A DNA stretch of 64,000 bases from Caviibacter sp963550915 (GCA_963550915.1 CAUVEB010000003.1:62001-126000), one strand, 5' to 3'. Positions 45,736 through 54,989 are shown, numbered from the stretch's first letter. Notes: a model not told the origin generated them from the letters alone. Program-made: numbers and translations.

Positions 45736-46407
45736 ATGAGTATTTTAAAATTAGAAAATGTAACAAAGATATATAAGACTAAAGTAGAAGAAATAAAGAT
45801 TTTAAATAATATAAATTTTGAAATAAACGAAAGTGATTTAATATCTATACAAGGTAAATCAGGTAGTGGTAAAACAACATTACTTAATATACTTGGTCTA
45901 CTTGACAGTGATTTTAACGGTAATATATATATTGATGATAAAAACATTAAAAGTCTTTCAAAAACTGAAATAAGAGCTAAAAATATAGGGTTTGTGTTTC
46001 AATTTCACTATTTATTGCCAGAATTTACAGCACTAGAAAATGTAATGTTACCAGGTCTTGAAAATAAAGAAAATAGTAGAGTTGAAATAAAAAATAGAGC
46101 TATAGAACTACTTGAGCTAGTTGGTCTTAAAGATAGACTACACCATTATCCAAACGAACTTTCAGGTGGAGAAAAGCAAAGGGTTGCAATAGCTAGAGCA
46201 TTAATTAATAATCCTAAAATAATATTAGCTGATGAGCCTACTGGCAATCTTGATGAACATAATAGTAAAAATATAAATGAATTATTTTTAAAAATTAATA
46301 AAGAGAAAAAACAAAGTATAGTTATAGTAACACATAGTAAAGAGCTTGCAGACATTGCAAAAATAAAGTATAAGGTTGAAGACTATAATTTAGTACTACT
46401 TGATTGA
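45736..46407 (+). CDS. lolD: LolD-type ABC ATPase
   Basis: 223 residues: Walker A GKSGSGKTT, Q-loop FQFHYLLPEFTALENV (the LolD/MacB pattern), signature LSGGEKQR, Walker B IILADEPTGNLD and VTHS. Powers the preceding permease. AGGAG precedes the ATG. A promoter for the next gene overlaps its stop codon. Confidence 0.9.
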   Translation: MSILKLENVTKIYKTKVEEIKILNNINFEINESDLISIQGKSGSGKTTLLNILGLLDSDFNGNIYIDDKNIKSLSKTEIRAKNIGFVFQFHYLLPEFTALENVMLPGLENKENSRVEIKNRAIELLELVGLKDRLHHYPNELSGGEKQRVAIARALINNPKIILADEPTGNLDEHNSKNINELFLKINKEKKQSIVIVTHSKELADIAKIKYKVEDYNLVLLD

Positions 46408-46431
46408 CATTTATAATATTAAAGGTATACT
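46404..46431 (+). promoter_or_regulatory. hpf promoter
   Basis: TTGACA (its TGA is the lolD stop), 16-base spacer, TATACT. Confidence 0.75.
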
Positions 46432-46461
46432 TTAATATACAAGATGAAGGGAAGTGTTCTT

Positions 46462-46767
46462 ATGAATGTTATAGTTAGTGGACAACACTTAAAAATAACT
46501 GATGCAATTAAGGAGTATGCGGAAGAAAAATGTAAAAAAGTTGAAAAGTATCTTGAAAACATTACAGAAGTTAATGTAATGCTAACAGTTGAAAAGACAA
46601 AGTCTGAAGGTCCAATTCATAAGGCAGATGCAACAATATATGCAACTGGTAAAACAATCAGAATAGAAAGCGAAGACAAAGACCTATATGCTGCAATAGA
46701 TAATATGGCAGATAAAATGGAAAGACAAGTTAGAAAATATAAAGAGAAATTAAAAGATAGAAATTAA
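46462..46767 (+). CDS. hpf: Ribosome hibernation factor, short HPF type
   Basis: 101 residues from ATG at 46462 (AAGGGA upstream): VIVSGQHLKITDAIKEYAEEKCKK split at its usual helix, then KADATIYATGKTIRIESEDKDLYAAIDNM. The protein ends after the ribosome-binding domain, without the C-terminal dimerisation domain of long HPF, so it resembles the short forms (HPF/YfiA). It binds the 30S decoding region under stress. Confidence 0.92.
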   Translation: MNVIVSGQHLKITDAIKEYAEEKCKKVEKYLENITEVNVMLTVEKTKSEGPIHKADATIYATGKTIRIESEDKDLYAAIDNMADKMERQVRKYKEKLKDRN

Positions 46768-46769
46768 TA

Positions 46770-46798
46770 TTGACTTTTTTAATAGGATAATATAAAAT
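46770..46798 (+). promoter_or_regulatory. dps promoter
   Basis: TTGACT, 17-base spacer, TAAAAT; start of transcription near 46805. Confidence 0.75.
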
Positions 46799-46802
46799 TA
46801 AA

Positions 46803-46817
46803 TTGTAATCATTACAA
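46803..46817 (+). promoter_or_regulatory. PerR/Fur-like operator of dps
   Basis: TTGTAATCATTACAA is a perfect 7-1-7 palindrome differing by one position per arm from the PerR consensus TTATAATNATTATAA. It covers the expected transcription start, a good place for a peroxide-sensing repressor. Confidence 0.65.
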
Positions 46818-46844
46818 AATTAAAATCAATTTAAGGAGAATAAA

Positions 46845-47276
46845 GTGGAAACAAAATTAAATCAATTTTTAGCAGATTTAACAATATTATCAAAAAAAGT
46901 ACAAAATTATCACTGGAATATACAAGGTAAAAGTTTTTTCTCAGTTCATGCAAAATTAGATGAGGTTTATGAAAATTTAAATGACACAATTGATGAAATA
47001 GCTGAGAGATTACTAGCATTAAATAAAAGACCAATTTCAAATTATAAAGGATATTTAGAAATATCAAATATAAAAGAGGCTGATAGTGTTGCAATATCAA
47101 TAGAAGATGCACTTAAATCTTTATTTAATGACATAGAATATATGCTAGTTAAAGCTAAAGAAATAAAAGAGTTTGCAGATGATAATAAAGACTACGGAAC
47201 ATCTGCTATGATAGATAACTTTATAATAGAATATGAAAAATTAAGTTGGATGTTAAGAGTTACTTATATAGCATAA
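46845..47276 (+). CDS. dps: Dps-family ferritin-like protein
   Basis: 143 residues. LSKKVQNYHWNIQGKSFFSVHAKLDEVYE carries the ferroxidase ligands (His in YHWN, His and Asp/Glu in VHxxxDExY) over the subunit interface, and DEIAERLLALNKRP follows. A 12-mer that oxidises and stores iron and guards DNA. GTG start with AAGGAG 8 bases before it. It has its own promoter and a PerR-like operator; the terminator is adjacent. Confidence 0.93.
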   Translation: METKLNQFLADLTILSKKVQNYHWNIQGKSFFSVHAKLDEVYENLNDTIDEIAERLLALNKRPISNYKGYLEISNIKEADSVAISIEDALKSLFNDIEYMLVKAKEIKEFADDNKDYGTSAMIDNFIIEYEKLSWMLRVTYIA

Positions 47277-47280
47277 AAAA

Positions 47281-47309
47281 ATATGCAGTTTTTAACTGCA
47301 TATTTTTTA
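47281..47309 (+). terminator. Bidirectional terminator after dps
   Basis: ATATGCAGTT / AACTGCATAT with loop TTT, flanked by A and T runs, so it can end dps and the convergent autotransporter gene. Confidence 0.88.
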
Positions 47310-49340
47310 TTTCTTTTTCTTTTCTAAAAGATCTTTTATCATTTTTTCTAAATCTTCTAATTTTTTATTTATCTTATTATTTTCATTTTCTAAGTTAGAA
47401 ATAGTCTTTTTCATTTCCATATTTTCTTTTCTTAGATATTCTTCAGCCATATTATTTTTTATACTAACTGATTTTGTTAAAGGTACAAAGCTTACATTTA
47501 TACCAGTTGAAAATGCAAAATGTTTTTGTGTGTCTATACCAAATGCCACCTTATATCTCATAGTTTTAGTTGGTTCTGTTCCACTAATACCTAGTGCAAA
47601 ACCACCTTGTTTATTGTAATATGAAGTACCTATACCTATTGAAACATATTTATTATCGCCTACAGATGGAATACTTGCCATAGCATTTGAAAGTGCAATA
47701 CCAGCACTTAACATTTTATTACTATTTTCAATTTTCTTATCTACTTCCTCAAACTTATTATCGATACCTTTAAATTTATTTTCAATTTCTTTAAATTTAG
47801 CTTCTGTATTTGGCATGTTTTGTGTATATTCTTTTAATTGTGCTAAGTTAACGGCTTCATCATCATTTTCAGCTTTTTTAACATTTGAAATTCTAGTTCC
47901 ACCATTACCAGCTAATTTTATTTTATCTTTACTGTCATTTTCATATTTAACAGTATTCTTATTAAGTTCTTCTATAGCACTAGCATTCTTATTTACTTTT
48001 TCTTCTAAATTAGGATTAGCCGGAGGATTTGAACCACTTCCACCACCATTATTTGGAATGCTTGCTATCTTATTTTCAAGTGTCTTATATAAAGCATATA
48101 ATTGAGAACCATTTACTGCGTCTGTACTCTTCTCACCAATTAAACCAGCTGCAACATTTTGTAATCTTCTTTCCTTACCTACATCTCCGACTGTAAATAT
48201 ACCATTAGTCTTAGTTCCTGCAAATTTTTGATCTTTGAAAAGTTTTTGTATATCTTGTAACTGATATTCATCAAGCCCTAAAGTTGTATCAGATTTAGCA
48301 ACATATTTAGAACCATTACCTAAATATACAGAATTTTCCTTATCTGCATTTATATTACTACCAAAAACTACAGAATTTGATGCAGTTAATGTACTATTAT
48401 TACCTAAAAGATATGAGTTTTCAATTTTTTTGCCTTCTCCACCTATTTTTGACTTATAACCTAAAACATATGAATGTTTAGAATTTAATCCTTCAATTTC
48501 AGATTCTTCCCCTATAGCGTAAGAACCATTAACTCCTTTATGTATTTTTGATTTGTATCCAATACTATATGAATTTTTAGAACCAGAACCTATTTCAGCG
48601 TATGTTCCCATAGCATATGATGAATCTGCAAGATATCCTATTCTAGCTCTGTATCCCATACCATAAGAATAAGATCCAGCAACAGCAGCTTCATCTCCTA
48701 TTGAGTATGCGGCTACTGCATTAGCGTTTTCACTAAAATTACTACCATTACCAGCCATTTTAGTAGTTGGATCGTAAAATCCAACACTAGCCTCACGACC
48801 TATAGCATAAGCTCCTGGACTTTGTCTTGCGATTTTAGTATTTTTTCCTATAGCGTAAGCGTGGTATGATAATTCGCTAATTTCTGCATTTTGTCCTAAA
48901 GCATAAGCTCCTTCTACATTATTCATTATTTTAGCTTGTGTTCCAATTGCATATGAGCTTCTTGAAAGTTCACCTATTTCAGAAAAAGCACCTAAAGCAT
49001 AAGCACTTGAAGCATCTTTTTTGATTTTTGCTGATTTTCCAATAGCAAAAGCATTTTGGCTGTCTTTTTCAACTTCAGCTTCAGTTCCAATTGCAGCAGA
49101 ATTTGTTGCATCATATTTAGTTGTTGCTTTGTAACCAATAGCTATATTTCTATCTCCTTTAGCTACAGCCTCTTTATCTATAGCAACAGTTTTAGATCCT
49201 GTAGATTTTGCATCATCTCCTATAGCTATACTATTTTCTCCGGCTTTAGCATTATCACCTTTTTCAATTTTACTAGCCATAGCATATGAAGTTAAAAGTA
49301 AAAATGATATTAACATTTTTAATTTAACGTTTTTTAACAT
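47307..49340 (-). CDS. Trimeric autotransporter adhesin (YadA-like)
   Basis: 677 residues. Signal peptide MLKNVKLKMLISFLLLTSYAMA; a head of about 20 left-handed repeats of 14-16 residues (SxAIGxxA, AYALGxxA, SYAIGxxA) to about residue 350; a neck with TDAVNGSQLYAL; a coiled-coil stalk with a second NVKKAENDDEAVNLAQL neck; then the YadA anchor (about 541-623, four strands ending STGINVSFVPL). Beyond it lie 54 more residues predicted as coiled coil (NLENENNKINKKLEDL), whereas YadA and Hia end at the last strand. A trimeric surface adhesin is likely. GAGGGGG precedes the ATG; mscL is 20 bases upstream. Confidence 0.93.
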   Translation of the reverse strand: MLKNVKLKMLISFLLLTSYAMASKIEKGDNAKAGENSIAIGDDAKSTGSKTVAIDKEAVAKGDRNIAIGYKATTKYDATNSAAIGTEAEVEKDSQNAFAIGKSAKIKKDASSAYALGAFSEIGELSRSSYAIGTQAKIMNNVEGAYALGQNAEISELSYHAYAIGKNTKIARQSPGAYAIGREASVGFYDPTTKMAGNGSNFSENANAVAAYSIGDEAAVAGSYSYGMGYRARIGYLADSSYAMGTYAEIGSGSKNSYSIGYKSKIHKGVNGSYAIGEESEIEGLNSKHSYVLGYKSKIGGEGKKIENSYLLGNNSTLTASNSVVFGSNINADKENSVYLGNGSKYVAKSDTTLGLDEYQLQDIQKLFKDQKFAGTKTNGIFTVGDVGKERRLQNVAAGLIGEKSTDAVNGSQLYALYKTLENKIASIPNNGGGSGSNPPANPNLEEKVNKNASAIEELNKNTVKYENDSKDKIKLAGNGGTRISNVKKAENDDEAVNLAQLKEYTQNMPNTEAKFKEIENKFKGIDNKFEEVDKKIENSNKMLSAGIALSNAMASIPSVGDNKYVSIGIGTSYYNKQGGFALGISGTEPTKTMRYKVAFGIDTQKHFAFSTGINVSFVPLTKSVSIKNNMAEEYLRKENMEMKKTISNLENENNKINKKLEDLEKMIKDLLEKKKK

Positions 49341-49360
49341 ATATATTCCCCCTCATTTAA

Positions 49361-49765
49361 TCAATCAACCTTATTTTTTAATAAATCTCTTATTTCAATT
49401 AATAGTTCTTGATCTTTTGTAAGTGTAGGAACTTCTTGCTTTGGCTCTTTCTTATCTTCTTTTTTTGTTTTGCTATATAGTTTGACAAATAGGAAAATAA
49501 TAAAGGCTATAATTAAAAAATCAATAATATTTTGAATAAACAAACCATAATTAAGAGTTGAAGCTGGTATGTCATTGTTTGCTTCTTTTAGAACTATTTT
49601 TAATTCTTTAAAGTTAATGTTTCCAAGTATTAACCCTATAATTGGCATAATAACATCATTAACTAATGAAGAAACTATTTTACCAAATGCAGCTCCTATT
49701 ATAACTCCAATTGCTAAATCAAGGACATTTCCTTTTGATATGAAAGCTTTAAATTCTTTTAACAT
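49361..49765 (-). CDS. mscL: Large-conductance mechanosensitive channel
   Basis: 134 residues from the ATG at 49765, which has GGGAGG upstream. MLKEFKAFISKGNVLDLAIGVIIGAAFG (as two segments) is the MscL first helix with its pore glycines; the second helix is FLIIAFIIFLFVKLY, and the C-terminal charged helix ends DQELLIEIRDLLKNK. Emergency turgor valve in the inner membrane. It may be cotranscribed with the autotransporter. Confidence 0.95.
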   Translation of the reverse strand: MLKEFKAFISKGNVLDLAIGVIIGAAFGKIVSSLVNDVIMPIIGLILGNINFKELKIVLKEANNDIPASTLNYGLFIQNIIDFLIIAFIIFLFVKLYSKTKKEDKKEPKQEVPTLTKDQELLIEIRDLLKNKVD

Positions 49766-49786
49766 AATTACCTCCCAATTACTAAG

Positions 49787-49795
49787 ATTATAGCA
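49787..49795 (-). promoter_or_regulatory. Extended -10 promoter of mscL
   Basis: On the minus strand TGCTATAAT, 22 bases before the mscL start; the -35 (TTTTAA at 17 bases) is poor. Confidence 0.5.
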
Positions 49796-49830
49796 GATAA
49801 AAGCGTATTTTAAAAGAATAAACTGAGTAA

Positions 49831-49860
49831 TTGACAAAGTATACAATAAAAAAGTATAAT
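49831..49860 (+). promoter_or_regulatory. queH promoter
   Basis: TTGACA, 18-base spacer, TATAAT. Strong consensus; drives the queH unit. Confidence 0.8.
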
Positions 49861-49889
49861 TAATTTAAGAAATATTAGAGGTGTAAGAA

Positions 49890-50591
49890 ATGTTTGATGC
49901 AAATGAATTACTTAAGATTATGAAACCTAACGAAAAGATAAACTACCATAAGTTATTGGTTTCTGTTATAGAAAAATGGCAAAGTCATGATGCAAAACCA
50001 AGTGTATTAATTCATAGTTGCTGTGCTCCTTGTAGTACATATACTTTAGAATTTATGTGTCAATATGCTAATATCACAATCTTATTTGCAAATTCAAATA
50101 TACATCCTGAATATGAATATAGAAAAAGAAGTATGGAACAAAGAAAATTTATAGAAAAATTTAATAAAGATACGAATAATAATGTGGGATATATAGAAGA
50201 AGAGTATAAGCCACTTGAGTTTTTTAAACTTGTAAGAGGATTAGAAACTGAAAAAGAGGGTGGCAAAAGATGTGAGATATGTTTTGCATATAGACTTGAT
50301 ATAGTAGCCAAAAAAGCAAAAGAGTTAGGATATGACTATTTTGGAAGTGCATTAACATTAAGTCCTATGAAAAATAGTGAGCTTATAAACAAAATAGGGT
50401 TTTCAATACAAAGTATATATGAAACAAAATATTTACCTTCAGATTTTAAAAAAAATAACGGATATAAAAAATCAATAGAACTATGTGAAAAATATGATGT
50501 ATATAGACAATGTTATTGTGGATGTATATTTGCAGCAGATAAAGAAAAGTATAAAAAGACTGTAGAAGAAGGAAAAGAAAATGGTTTTTGA
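49890..50591 (+). CDS. queH: Epoxyqueuosine reductase QueH
   Basis: Last step of queuosine synthesis on tRNA. 233 residues with the QueH cysteine set: HSCCAPCS near residue 43, GGKRCEICFAYRL near residue 128, and QCYCGC near residue 210, which hold a 4Fe-4S cluster and a second metal. GAGGTG lies before the ATG. The stop overlaps the next gene by 11 bases. Confidence 0.93.
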   Translation: MFDANELLKIMKPNEKINYHKLLVSVIEKWQSHDAKPSVLIHSCCAPCSTYTLEFMCQYANITILFANSNIHPEYEYRKRSMEQRKFIEKFNKDTNNNVGYIEEEYKPLEFFKLVRGLETEKEGGKRCEICFAYRLDIVAKKAKELGYDYFGSALTLSPMKNSELINKIGFSIQSIYETKYLPSDFKKNNGYKKSIELCEKYDVYRQCYCGCIFAADKEKYKKTVEEGKENGF

Positions 50592-51783
50592 TTGTGTAAT
50601 AGTTGGCGGTGGAGCTTCTGGTATGCTTTGTGCCATAAGTGCAACACTTAGAGGTAAAAGAGCTATAATACTAGAACATAAAGATAGAGTATTAAAAAAA
50701 GTGCTTGTAACAGGTAATGGTCGTTGTAATTTTACGAATAAAAATGCTACAGCTAAAAATTACACATCAAGTAAAGAAAATTTTGTAAATTATTTATTTG
50801 AAAAATATCCAGCATCTAAGGTTATAGATTTTTTTGAAGATATGGGAGTTTTAGCAACTGCTGGTAAAAATGGGAAAATGTATCCTATGTCACTTCAAGC
50901 ATCCTCAATAGTTGATGCTATAAGAAATTATGCTAATTTTTTAAATATAGCTATAAAACTAGAAACAGAAGTAAATAAAATAGAAAAAGTAAAAGACTAT
51001 TTTTTAATTAATGGTATACAAACAAAAAATATTGTAATAGCAACTGGTGGATATAGCTTTAAGGAGCTTGGCAGTGACGGAAGCGGTTATGAACTTGCAA
51101 AAAGTTTAGGGCATAGCATAACTGAGTTAACTCCTATTTTAGTGCAATTAAGAACTGATAAAGAGTATATAAAAGGGCTTGAAGGTATAAGGCTTGATGT
51201 AAAACTAAGTGCATATTACAAAAATGATATGATAAGAGAAGAAGTAGGAGAATTACTTTTCACTCCATATGGTATATCAGGTCCTACTGTGTTTAATATG
51301 TCATATTTAATACCTAAATACTCGTATGACATTTTATTTAAAGTTGATTTTATACCTGATATAGAAAAAGAAAAATTAAGCTCTCTTTTATATAACAGAA
51401 GAGACAAGTTTGGATATTTAGAAGCTACAGAATTTTTTAATACTATATTACCTAAAAAATTAGGACAATTTCTATTAAAAAAAGTAGGTATAGAAAAATT
51501 AAATATTAATATTAGTACTATAGATGACAAAATATTAGAAAAGCTTGTGGAGATTATAAAAGGGTATGAGATAAAATGTTATGATACTATGGGATTTAAA
51601 CAAGCACAAGTTACAGCTGGTGGAGTTGATACAAGACAGGTAGATGAAAAAACATTTATGTCAAAATTAGTAAAAAATGTATATTTTTGTGGTGAAGTAC
51701 TTGATGTATATGGTGAATGCGGAGGATATAATCTACAATATGCATTTGCTTCAGGTATGTTAGTAGGTGAAAGCATTGATTAG
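50581..51783 (+). CDS. HI0933/BaiN-type flavoprotein
   Basis: 400 residues: FAD-binding CVIVGGGASGMLCAI at the N-terminus, VTGNGRCNFTN (the family signature), and the C-terminal FCGEVLDVYGECGGYNLQYAFASG. Members are NAD(P)/FAD oxidoreductases of unsettled role (YhiN, BaiN). It overlaps both neighbours: queH by 11 bases and the second flavoprotein by 8. Confidence 0.9.
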   Translation: MVFDCVIVGGGASGMLCAISATLRGKRAIILEHKDRVLKKVLVTGNGRCNFTNKNATAKNYTSSKENFVNYLFEKYPASKVIDFFEDMGVLATAGKNGKMYPMSLQASSIVDAIRNYANFLNIAIKLETEVNKIEKVKDYFLINGIQTKNIVIATGGYSFKELGSDGSGYELAKSLGHSITELTPILVQLRTDKEYIKGLEGIRLDVKLSAYYKNDMIREEVGELLFTPYGISGPTVFNMSYLIPKYSYDILFKVDFIPDIEKEKLSSLLYNRRDKFGYLEATEFFNTILPKKLGQFLLKKVGIEKLNINISTIDDKILEKLVEIIKGYEIKCYDTMGFKQAQVTAGGVDTRQVDEKTFMSKLVKNVYFCGEVLDVYGECGGYNLQYAFASGMLVGESID

Positions 51784-53344
51784 AATAACAGGTATAAAAG
51801 TAAATATAGACCATGATAAAAATGATATATTAAAAGAAGCTAGCAAAATTTTGAGAAAAGATATTAAAGATTTTAAAATATCTGCAAAATCAATTGATGC
51901 AAGAAAAAAAGAAAATATTAAAATTGTATACTCTATTGATGTAGACATTGAAAATGAAGATATATATGTTAATTCAAATAATATAAGGAAAATAGAAGAT
52001 TTTAACTATGTAATTCCTGATTTAAGTTCATATAAGGGTAAAAGACCTGTAATAATAGGAAGTGGACCTGCCGGAATATTTGCAGGACTTGTACTAGCAA
52101 GAGCCGGACTAAAGCCTATTATACTTGAAAGAGGTACTGATGTTGATAGTAGGGTAAAAGATGTATATGATTTTTTTACAACAGGTAATTTAAAAGTTGA
52201 GTCAAATGTACAATATGGTGAAGGTGGAGCTGGGACTTTTTCAGACGGTAAACTTACAACAAATACACATAATGAAAGAATAAACATTGTTGTAGATGAG
52301 CTTATAAAAGCAGGAGCTGACGAAGAAATATCATATATATCAAAACCACATATAGGTACAGATGAACTAATTAAAATAGTTAAAAAGATAAGAAATACAA
52401 TAGAAAATCTAGGTGGAGAATATAGATTTTTAAATAAAGTTGTTGATATAAACTACGACATGAATAATAATTTAAAATCACTTATAGTTCAAAATGGAGA
52501 TAGCAAATACGACCTTGAAACTGATAAATGTATAATGGCTATAGGTCATAGTGCAAGAGACACCTTTTATATACTAAGAGATAGAGGCATACATATGACT
52601 AAAAAAATATTTTCAGTTGGTGTAAGAATAGAGCATAAACAAGAAATGATAAATATGATGCAATATGGAAGTTGTGCTCTTAATTTACCACCAGCAGAAT
52701 ACAAGCTAAATGCTAGAACTGACAATGGTAGAGGGGTTTATACTTTTTGTATGTGTCCAGGTGGTGTTGTTGTTCCAGCTGCAAGCGAGCTAGGTCATAT
52801 TGCTGTAAATGGTATGAGCTATAATAGCCGTGATTTAGAAAATGCTAACTCAGCAGTATTAGTAAACGTACATCCAGAAGATCTAGAAGAAGATTTAATG
52901 TCTGGAATTGAGTTTCAAAGAGAGCTTGAGAAAAAAGCCTTTATTTTAGGTGGAAGTAACTACAAAGCACCGGTACAACTTGTAGAGGATTATATACAAA
53001 ATAGAATTAGTAAAAAATTAAAAAGTATAAAGCCAAGTTATAGTATAGGATACAAACTTGCAAACTTAAATGAATTATTTCCAAATTATATAAATGAAAC
53101 ATTAAGACAAGGCTTTATCAAATTAGATAAGAAAGTAAAAGGGTTTGCCACATCAGATGCAGTTATAACAGGGGTTGAAAGTAGAAGTTCATCACCGGTT
53201 AGAATAAATAGAGATGAAGAGCTTTATTCAAATATAAAAGGATTAATACCTTGTGGTGAGGGTGCAGGATATGCTGGAGGTATTATGAGTGCAGCGGTTG
53301 ATGGTATAAGATGTGCAGAAAAAATTATAAAGGAGTGTTTATAA
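51776..53344 (+). CDS. FAD-dependent dehydrogenase (COG2509)
   Basis: 522 residues from TTG at 51776, giving MIRITGIKVNIDH, the usual family start; AGGTGA is 5 bases upstream. An N-terminal alpha-beta domain (about 1-80) precedes FAD-binding PVIIGSGPAGIFAGLVLARAG, then QYGEGGAGTFSDGKL, MCPGGVVVPA and CGEGAGYAGGIMSAA. The substrate is unknown in this family. Likely coupled with the preceding flavoprotein. Confidence 0.88.
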   Translation: MIRITGIKVNIDHDKNDILKEASKILRKDIKDFKISAKSIDARKKENIKIVYSIDVDIENEDIYVNSNNIRKIEDFNYVIPDLSSYKGKRPVIIGSGPAGIFAGLVLARAGLKPIILERGTDVDSRVKDVYDFFTTGNLKVESNVQYGEGGAGTFSDGKLTTNTHNERINIVVDELIKAGADEEISYISKPHIGTDELIKIVKKIRNTIENLGGEYRFLNKVVDINYDMNNNLKSLIVQNGDSKYDLETDKCIMAIGHSARDTFYILRDRGIHMTKKIFSVGVRIEHKQEMINMMQYGSCALNLPPAEYKLNARTDNGRGVYTFCMCPGGVVVPAASELGHIAVNGMSYNSRDLENANSAVLVNVHPEDLEEDLMSGIEFQRELEKKAFILGGSNYKAPVQLVEDYIQNRISKKLKSIKPSYSIGYKLANLNELFPNYINETLRQGFIKLDKKVKGFATSDAVITGVESRSSSPVRINRDEELYSNIKGLIPCGEGAGYAGGIMSAAVDGIRCAEKIIKECL

Positions 53345-54972
53345 TGCAAGAATATCTAAAAGAATATGAAAAATGGTTAAATGACAGCTATATTTCTGAT
53401 GAAGATAAGAATATACTAAAAAATATGTCAGAAGAAGAAAAAATGGATTCATTTTATACATCTTTAACTTTTGGGACTGGAGGTATAAGAGGTAAGATAG
53501 GTTTAGGTACAAATAGAATGAATATTTACCTTATAAGAAAAGTAACTCAAGGTATTGCAAATTATCTTTTAGATAATTATGAAGAAAAAGCAAAAAAACA
53601 AGGTGTTGTAATAGCATATGATCCAAGAAATATGTCAAAAGAGTTTGCTTGTAACACTGCTAAAGTTTTTATTGCAAACGGAATAAAAGCATATATATTT
53701 GACGGTGTAAGAACAACTCCAGAATTATCATATGCAATAAGAAAATTAGGTTGTATGGTAGGTATAGTTATAACAGCAAGCCATAACAAGAAAGAATATA
53801 ATGGATATAAAGTGTATTTTGAAGACGGTGCACAAATAGTTGAACCTCATGCAAGTAGAATAATAAATGAAATACAAAATATAAATAGTTTTTCTTGTGT
53901 AAAATATGATGAAAACGCTAAAATACATATACTTGATGATAGTATAGATAAATCATATTTAGAAGATTTAAAAAGTCTTACAATAAATGAGATAACATGG
54001 AATGATAAATTAAATGTTGTTTATACTCCACTTCATGGTGCAGCAGGAGAAACAGTATATAAGCTGTTAACAGATATGGGATATAACGTTAAGGTTGTTG
54101 AAAATCAATTCAAGCCTGACGGGACATTCCCTACAATTGCATATGCAAACCCAGAAGATCCAAAATCATTTGAACAAGCTATAAAAGTTGCTGATGATAA
54201 TACAGATATATTAATAAATAATGACCCTGATTCAGATAGAATAGGTGTATGTGTAAAAGATAAAGATAAGTATCACTATATAAGTGGAAATGAACTAGGT
54301 ATGCTTATGATAGACTATATTTTAAATTATAAAAAAGATATAAAAAATAATAGTACAATAGTAACTACAATAGTATCAACTCCAATGGTAGATAATATAA
54401 AAAATATAAGGGTTATAAAAACGCTTACAGGATTTAAATATATAGGAGAAAAAATAAAACAATTTGAAGAAGGAGCTTTAAATGGAAGTTTCTTATTTGG
54501 ATTTGAAGAAAGTTTTGGCATGCTATATGGTAGCTTTACTCGTGATAAAGACGGAGTATTAGGGGCTATGCTTGTTTGTGAAATGGCAGCATTTTACAAA
54601 AGAAGAGGAAGTAATTTATTAAAAGAATTAGATAAGGTATATGAAAAATATGGAAGATATAAGTCAGGTGTTATAAACATAACTCTTGAAGGTATAGAAG
54701 GCAAGAAAAAAATAAACGATGTAATGAACTTTTATAGAGAAAATATTAAAAATGAAATATTTTCTAAGAAAATAGTCAAAAAAATAGATTATCTTGAAGA
54801 AACTGGATTACCAAAAGAAAATGTAATAAGCCTTAAACTTGAAGATGATACACATATTATAGTAAGACCTTCAGGAACAGAGCCTAAGATAAAATTCTAT
54901 ATCTATGTAAACTTAGATAAAAATTCTAATTTAGATGAATATATAAATAATTTAAAAGCTACAGTTAAATAA
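53344..54972 (+). CDS. Phosphoglucomutase/phosphomannomutase
   Basis: 542 residues from ATG at 53344 (AAGGAG upstream), overlapping the previous stop by one base. TGGIRGKIG near residue 48, phosphoserine loop TASHNKKEYNGYK near residue 146, metal loop DPDSDRIG near residue 296, sugar-binding GFEESFG and phosphate-binding RPSGTEPKIK. The length and GFEESFG favour a PgcA-type phosphoglucomutase; mannose use is possible. Confidence 0.92.
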   Translation: MQEYLKEYEKWLNDSYISDEDKNILKNMSEEEKMDSFYTSLTFGTGGIRGKIGLGTNRMNIYLIRKVTQGIANYLLDNYEEKAKKQGVVIAYDPRNMSKEFACNTAKVFIANGIKAYIFDGVRTTPELSYAIRKLGCMVGIVITASHNKKEYNGYKVYFEDGAQIVEPHASRIINEIQNINSFSCVKYDENAKIHILDDSIDKSYLEDLKSLTINEITWNDKLNVVYTPLHGAAGETVYKLLTDMGYNVKVVENQFKPDGTFPTIAYANPEDPKSFEQAIKVADDNTDILINNDPDSDRIGVCVKDKDKYHYISGNELGMLMIDYILNYKKDIKNNSTIVTTIVSTPMVDNIKNIRVIKTLTGFKYIGEKIKQFEEGALNGSFLFGFEESFGMLYGSFTRDKDGVLGAMLVCEMAAFYKRRGSNLLKELDKVYEKYGRYKSGVINITLEGIEGKKKINDVMNFYRENIKNEIFSKKIVKKIDYLEETGLPKENVISLKLEDDTHIIVRPSGTEPKIKFYIYVNLDKNSNLDEYINNLKATVK

Positions 54973-54989
54973 AATATTGTAAACAATTT

